7,708 bases of DNA from Chitinophagales bacterium (GTDB lineage Bacteria; Bacteroidota; Bacteroidia; Chitinophagales; UBA2359), in the NCBI GenBank assembly GCA_020631035.1, contig JAHDIA010000170.1, positions 1 to 7,708 on the forward strand, in the 5' to 3' direction. Shown in pieces: positions 7,001 to 7,708 of this stretch (its first letter is position 1; every line of letters starts with the position of its first letter). The position numbers and the translations under genes were made by a program. The notes beneath the pieces are model-generated. The model was not told the DNA's origin, ran no database searches, and saw only the letters and a list, made by a program, of their open reading frames with translations.

Positions 7001-7708
7001 TTGCACCACACCATTGACAAAGTTGAACACATTTAGACCATCAGCATAAGAAGGTTCGACCAATAGTGAATCTGCATCTTTATAGTTTAAAGCATAGACA
7101 TTGTATGTTCCATCTTCTAAAGTAGATACATCAAAAGTACCAGAAGTTTGGCTATCTAGAATGGTACCATCCAATTGAGCAAGAATATAAATTTGTGTAT
7201 GCCCCTCTGTTTCAAAGGTACCTGGTTGAGCTATGCTAGTGATGATTGGATCATCTCCTGTACAAGGACAAATATCTGTAATATTTGGATTGTTGCACTC
7301 TTCTCCACCCAACACTGTTTCGCTAATTACCAAACTATCACAACCTGCGGCATTCGTCAATACAGTTGTATCAACACCTAGCAATGCTTCATCACAAGTG
7401 GTAACAACAGGCAAAGTGGTAACATCTGAATCAAGCAAGCTAGTAGTCGTAATGACCAAGCTATCGCAACCTGAAGCATTTGTTAATGTTACGGTATCAA
7501 CACCTGCTAACATCGGATCACAAGTCGTCGCACTTAAATTGGTTTCGTCACCTTCTACTAAAATAGTAGTGGTAATGACCAAACTGTCGCAACCTGCGGC
7601 ATTCGCCAATGTTACGGTATCGACACCTACTAACATCGGATCACAAGTTGTTGCACTTAAATTGGTTTCGTCACCTTCTACTAAAGTAGTAGTGGTGATG
7701 ACCAAACT
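1070..7708 (-). CDS. Giant T9SS-secreted, Cys-rich multidomain surface protein (adhesin-like), N-terminus outside the window
   Basis: One frame of 2212 codons runs from the window edge to TAA at 1070-1072. The start and signal peptide are beyond 7708; the first visible residues (Ser-Leu-Val-Ile-Thr) are mid-repeat, so the TTG at 7703-7705 is not a real start. Residues here count from that codon. Order: short repeats 1-134; beta-rich module 135-257; seven Ig-like repeats (258-610, 613-952, 956-1126, 1127-1301, 1302-1471, 1475-1645, 1649-1819), with a lamin-tail-like insert (about 290-458) in the first and a jelly-roll-like insert (about 643-801) in the second; SdrD_B-like 1824-1936; Cys-bounded module 1940-2026; pre-tail module 2027-2123; T9SS sorting domain 2128-2211. 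Export through the inner membrane, then T9SS transport and cell-surface attachment, are expected from the tail. Adhesion or matrix building is inferred from architecture; no ligand can be named. Residues 790-2034 contain no Lys or Arg. No frameshift or internal stop is seen. Confidence 0.93.
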   Translation of the reverse strand, partial: SLVITTTTLVEGDETNLSATTCDPMLVGVDTVTLANAAGCDSLVITTTILVEGDETNLSATTCDPMLAGVDTVTLTNASGCDSLVITTTSLLDSDVTTLPVVTTCDEALLGVDTTVLTNAAGCDSLVISETVLGGEECNNPNITDICPCTGDDPIITSIAQPGTFETEGHTQIYILAQLDGTILDSQTSGTFDVSTLEDGTYNVYALNYKDADSLLVEPSYADGLNVFNFVNGVVQGCYEILGPQEVSINGPACGCEVDCTTVLPPVASDYTVCSGSSTVIDLAGSSCSSIFFSEYIEGSSSNHALEIYNPTATSIDLGDYWIVAIKNGGAFFDTLDASGSVIAPGDVYLIVDEAADPSLLAIADTSLFFPSAVHFNGNDALLIVDKATGETVDVIGVPYVDPGSAWVVGTGSTQNHTLIRNPDVQSGVADWAIGQNQWIVQEQNYFDDWGMHTYTPSACAGEAYNFYGDEALTDLLASGVQSYDPMTAAGSSTTVWATTVLGDCESTATAITLTVAVPPSAMVQDSITICNAPDGDFPAILDLNDLITDGPNNGTGVWTDNFGVVLDTTVLSGDTLIPGASYFFTYILSPNVGNPCEGLTADVVVTVENCTGDPCIGIQAPIVADIALCGEGSTEITPFGGGFNSQSIQESFDGWDDGSYGTTANYVDDNGGMWESFNSITGGSNACFGSAVRFNDDSGANSYLLYSGIDGNGKDGGIGLIEFQYRHWNGNGDAASFLVQYSQDGGANWVNVGDTTVVDSTECMLFSELVNLQTDDVLVRIISITDEERILIDDLVITDAVALTYNFYGDDALSNLLSSGSTYDPMTTAGNTDMIWVSSIVDTCESAAVPVSVSVAIPPTATVQSSVTLCNVDGASLPESINLNDLIIEGPFNGGSTFWEDGNGDLLFFPTISGASIGVDSTASYTLVILPAAGSNACPFASYTIQVNVLDCTETDPCEGFEAPMLNNIALCEGEGGSEIIPSGGGNGETVSYNFYDDAALTTLLASGSSYDPAATAEVWVTATDGICESEAVSVSVAFTPNLTAELPDNVELCTDELEGTSTAVLNELIVTGFTNGSFVDADGNGVSTVDGATLGEGTYSYTYTTPGINGCPSNTYSFTITVIDCAPGNLCDGFEAPTADNISICEGEANTEIIPSGGGNGGEVTYNFYNDVDLTDLLASGASYDPITTATVYVTASNAVGCESTAIEVTVSVSPATATATLTTATLCDVTNEGNTALILTDLITDEDNTGVFTDADGNVVTELDGTALGAGTYTYTYTLTAIGECADNTYTTTVIVEDCVVCDGFAAPTVADITVCEGEGSSEILPSGGGLGGTVTYNFYSDAALTDLLASGTSYDPAASATVYVTASDDFCVSTAVEVSVTVNVTPIASVTGANICDNPTEGNTTLPLEALIVFGDDTGTFTDADGNVVTDVDGEVLGVGSYDYTYTVTSPDGCADNVYTFTIGVVDCNVVDPCENFEVPTVTDISVCEGEGSTEIIPSGGGNGGEVAYVFYGDIDLTTELAVGASYDPGTSVIVWVVAINASCQSEAVAVSVNVSAATGTASLETGLLCDDATEGTSTLTLSELLTADSAAGTFTDADGNEVTSVDGAVLGAGTYTYTYTVAGEGECTNNVYTTTVTVEDCFVPDPCEGFEAPSVANIDICEGEGATEIIPSGGGNGGEVTYNFYSDADLTNLLANATSYDPGAAALVWVTATDGSCESEGVQVAVIVAAPTATATLTNASICTDASEGTSTLTLTDLIADGSTAGTFTDANGNTVTELDGATLGEGTFTYTYTITGSGQCADNVYTADVTVEDCAEGVVLSIGNFVWEDENQNGIQDEGEMGVGGVIVILYTEDGEFVSQTATDIDGNYNFNDIAPGTYYLEFFLPDGYMLTSSNTGDDDEIDSDVNPDGTTDLFTVAEGDTDLSFDAGIFTDFCAGFIAVPSAICSNDGSYHVLVTFGGGDAGENGYTLTDNTTGEVVTGEAGPNYSFGPFVEGEGYSITVSITDHPECSTTVGETLVDCIVTSVELMRFDGEAQEEGNFLFWTTASERENEAFKLMRSIDGQNFELINEQPGAGNSNTIKEYNFLDKDAPMGYSYYRLDQQDFNGTIHTSRVVTLWRGDEGTTVLNISPVPAQNFVTIEYGANTKGDVEMEIYDAVGKLIASRDYETIEGINTLKLDISTYPVGVYFLSVKDGDNILTKKFIKE
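1073..1324 (-). other. T9SS type A C-terminal sorting domain
   Basis: The last 84 residues follow the Por_Secre_tail/TIGR04183 pattern: LNISPVPAQNFVTIEY, then a middle strand with MEIYDAVGKLI, then LDISTYPVGVYFLSV and a basic KKFIKE end. In this family the tail directs an outer-membrane protein export step and is usually removed when the passenger is attached to the surface. It sits directly before the stop codon, as expected, and sets the topology for the whole protein. Confidence 0.93.
1337..1627 (-). other. Beta-rich pre-tail module (VELMRFDG...YYRLDQQDFNG)
   Basis: About 97 residues with the recurrent Bacteroidota layout: VELMRFDGEA, FWTTASERENEAFKLMRS, DGQNFELI, then YSYYRLDQQDFNGT. This segment commonly precedes T9SS tails and is probably a fibronectin- or Ig-like sandwich. 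Basic residues become frequent again here (first Arg at 1601-1603) after a very long basic-free stretch. Confidence 0.75.
1628..1888 (-). other. Cys-bounded beta module, unassigned
   Basis: Eighty-seven residues begin and end with Cys (CAGF at the start, VDC at the end) with further Cys in AICSND and PECSTT, giving four and hence two possible disulfides. Alternating hydrophobic runs (YHVLVTF, YSITVSI) suggest a beta sandwich. It has no Lys or Arg. I do not recognise a named family. Confidence 0.55.
1898..2236 (-). other. SdrD_B-like (Cna B-type) domain
   Basis: About 113 residues with the family hallmarks in order: IGNFVWEDENQNGIQDEGE, GVGGVIVILY, a TDIDGNYNFNDIAPGTYYLEF block, a DGYMLTSSN segment, an acidic DDDEIDSDVNPDG run, and a terminal LSFDAGIF. 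In the Staphylococcus Sdr adhesins, domains of this type bind calcium and act as rigid spacers. The Asp/Asn/Glu-rich DENQNGIQDEGE loop fits calcium binding here, by inference. Confidence 0.88.
2249..2761 (-). repeat. Ig-like repeat U7 (last of seven)
   Basis: 171 residues from DPCEGFEAP to VEDC. The first half resembles the CHU_C-associated Ig-like family (ICEGEGATEIIPSGGG, then YNFYSDADLTNLL, then VWVTATDGSCESE). The second half is a separate module (TATATLTNASIC, EGTSTLTLTDLI, TFTDANGNTVTELDG, TYTYTITG). There are six Cys and no Lys or Arg. The DADGN motif of U3-U6 is DANGN here. It shares an exact 43-nt block with U6 (2655-2697). Confidence 0.85.
2771..3283 (-). repeat. Ig-like repeat U6
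   Basis: 171 residues from DPCENFEVP to VEDC, joined to U7 by the three-residue linker FVP. It keeps the IIPSGGG header, but the usual YNFY is YVFY and the expected DGSCESE segment is INASCQSE. Its second half carries TFTDADGNEVTSVDGAVLG. Six Cys, no basic residues. The 43-nt block 3177-3219 is identical to that in U7, exactly 522 nt away. Confidence 0.85.
3293..3802 (-). repeat. Ig-like repeat U5
   Basis: 170 residues starting VCDGFAAP, joined to U6 by NVV. It differs from its neighbours in ILPSGGGLGG (Leu for Ile and for Asn) and in ending its second half SYDYTYTVTSPDGCADN. It carries TFTDADGNVVTDVDGE. Six Cys, no Lys or Arg. Confidence 0.85.
3803..4327 (-). repeat. Ig-like repeat U4
   Basis: 175 residues including the linker APGNL before CDGFEAP. 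The first half has ICEGEANTEIIPSGGG and YNFYNDVDLTDLL. A two-residue longer loop (SNAVGCEST) separates the halves. The second half has VFTDADGNVVTELDG followed by GTYTYTYTL. Six Cys, no basic residues. Confidence 0.85.
4328..4840 (-). repeat. Ig-like repeat U3 (first without an insert)
   Basis: 171 residues from DPCEGFEAP to VIDC, after the linker TET. It has the full IIPSGGGNGE header and runs directly into YNFYDDAALTTLL, showing what the repeat looks like without an inserted domain. The second half diverges modestly (FTPNLTAELPDNVELC, SFVDADGNGVSTVDG). Six Cys, no Lys or Arg. Confidence 0.85.
4850..5869 (-). repeat. Ig-like repeat U2, split by an inserted domain
   Basis: The repeat starts DPCIGIQAP and reaches the header TEITPFGGG at about 5780. 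After roughly 160 foreign residues it resumes at TYNFYGDDALSNLL (about 5300). The second half is more diverged: FWEDGNGDLLFF replaces the DADGN motif and a PFASYTI segment replaces the TYTYT strand. The six framework Cys are kept and the two others belong to the insert. The framework has no basic residues; every Arg and Lys is in the insert. Confidence 0.82.
5300..5779 (-). other. Jelly-roll-like domain inserted in U2
   Basis: About 160 residues begin ESFDGWDDG and GGMWES, continue with SAVRFNDDSGANSYLL, IEFQYRHWNG, FLVQYSQDGGANWVNV, and end VRIISITDEERILIDDLVI. The aromatic ESFDG opening, the YSQDGGANW strand and the closing IDDLVI are typical of MAM-like or laminin-G-like beta jelly rolls in Bacteroidota exported proteins. 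Two Cys (NACFG, TECML) may form an internal disulfide. It holds four Arg and one Lys. The exact family is uncertain. Confidence 0.65.
5876..6934 (-). repeat. Ig-like repeat U1, split by a lamin-tail-like domain
   Basis: The most diverged copy starts VDCTTVLPPVASDYTVC. Its header SGSSTVIDLAGSSC replaces the PSGGG form. The insert follows, and the repeat resumes at AYNFYGDEALTDLL (about 6302-6325). The second half has ICNAPDGDFPAILDLNDLI, VWTDNFGVVL in place of the DADGN motif, and ends VENC. The framework contains no Lys or Arg. Confidence 0.8.
6332..6844 (-). other. Lamin-tail-like domain (LTD) inserted in U1
   Basis: About 170 residues open with IFFSEYIEGSSSNHALEIYN, the hallmark of bacterial LTDs, followed by TSIDLGDYWIV, APGDVYLIVDEAADP, HFNGNDALLIVDKATGE, VDVIGVPYVDPGSAW and TLIRNPDVQSG. 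LTDs are small beta sandwiches frequent in secreted nucleases and surface proteins; their ligands are mostly unknown. The domain is bracketed by two Cys (6845-6847 and 6329-6331) that could clip its base. Confidence 0.88.
6935..7303 (-). other. Beta-rich module between short repeats and U1, unassigned
   Basis: About 123 residues with clustered Cys at both ends (EECNNPN, DICPCTG; then ACGCEVDC) and a central sheet-like part (TQIYILAQLDGTILD, TFDVSTLEDGTYNVYALNY). The DGTYNVYALNY strand resembles strands in Ig- or fibronectin-like folds. Its only basic residue is the Lys in NYKDAD. I do not recognise a named family. Confidence 0.5.
7304..7708 (-). repeat. Tandem 41-42-residue 'GCDSLVITTT' repeats running off the window
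   Basis: Units at 7583-7705 (41 codons), 7460-7582 (41) and 7334-7459 (42), then a truncated unit at 7304-7333 and three bases of an earlier unit at the edge. Each contains TTCD, GVDT and GCDS. The first two differ at about 13 of 123 bases by eye, including an identical run of over 30 bases; the third is much more diverged. Two Cys per unit allow one disulfide each. Similar arrays occur in very large Bacteroidota surface proteins. The true copy number cannot be seen here. Confidence 0.88.

Noticed and set aside
2325..7381. Several 60-95-codon open frames on the plus strand opposite the giant gene
   Set aside because: They recur at the same place of each repeat and have Ser/Val/Pro-rich low-complexity translations, as expected for antisense shadows of a repetitive gene.
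7703..7705. TTG codon as start of the giant protein
   Set aside because: It lies inside a tandem repeat unit (the Leu of CDSLVITTT) with no signal peptide; the frame is open to the edge.
1..7708. A functional link (operon or toxin-immunity style pair) between the ATPase and the surface protein
   Set aside because: The genes converge and share only a terminator region; both promoters are outside the window and nothing indicates a joint role.

Overview
The window looks like a piece of a Bacteroidota chromosome, probably from the Saprospiria (Lewinella, Haliscomenobacter, Aureispira and relatives). The strongest evidence is a type IX secretion system (T9SS) sorting domain at the C-terminus of a giant surface protein. 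That protein has the Cys-rich Ig-like and 'GCDS' repeats typical of large exported proteins in this phylum. The lineage below phylum is inferred from style, not from a marker gene.

Layout. Positions 1-930 (+) hold the 3' part of an AAA-type ATPase with a DUF4143 C-terminal half. Its Walker A end lies before the window. Positions 931-1069 are the only intergenic gap. It holds a strong, probably bidirectional intrinsic terminator (944-975) and a compact nest of inverted repeats (992-1061). Positions 1070-7708 (-) are one uninterrupted reading frame of 2212 codons plus stop. The two genes converge, so their promoters and start codons are both outside the window.

The giant protein reads, from its N-terminal side (right edge) to its C-terminus (left): tandem 41-42-residue 'CDSLVITTT' repeats that run off the window; an unassigned beta-rich module; seven large two-part Ig-like repeats (U1-U7) of about 171 residues with six cysteines each; an SdrD_B-like domain; a Cys-bounded beta module; a module common just before T9SS tails; and the T9SS type A sorting domain. 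U1 carries an extra lamin-tail-like domain and U2 an extra jelly-roll-like domain, both inserted at the same point of the repeat.

The most unusual signal is compositional. None of the seven Ig-like repeats contains a Lys or Arg, and one stretch of 1,245 residues has neither. In the first 789 residues, all basic residues but one sit in the two inserted domains. The protein is most likely an acidic, disulfide-stabilised stalk on the cell surface that displays inserted domains, probably for adhesion. I see no sign that the ATPase and the surface protein work together, and no defence island, CRISPR array, RNA gene or transposase.
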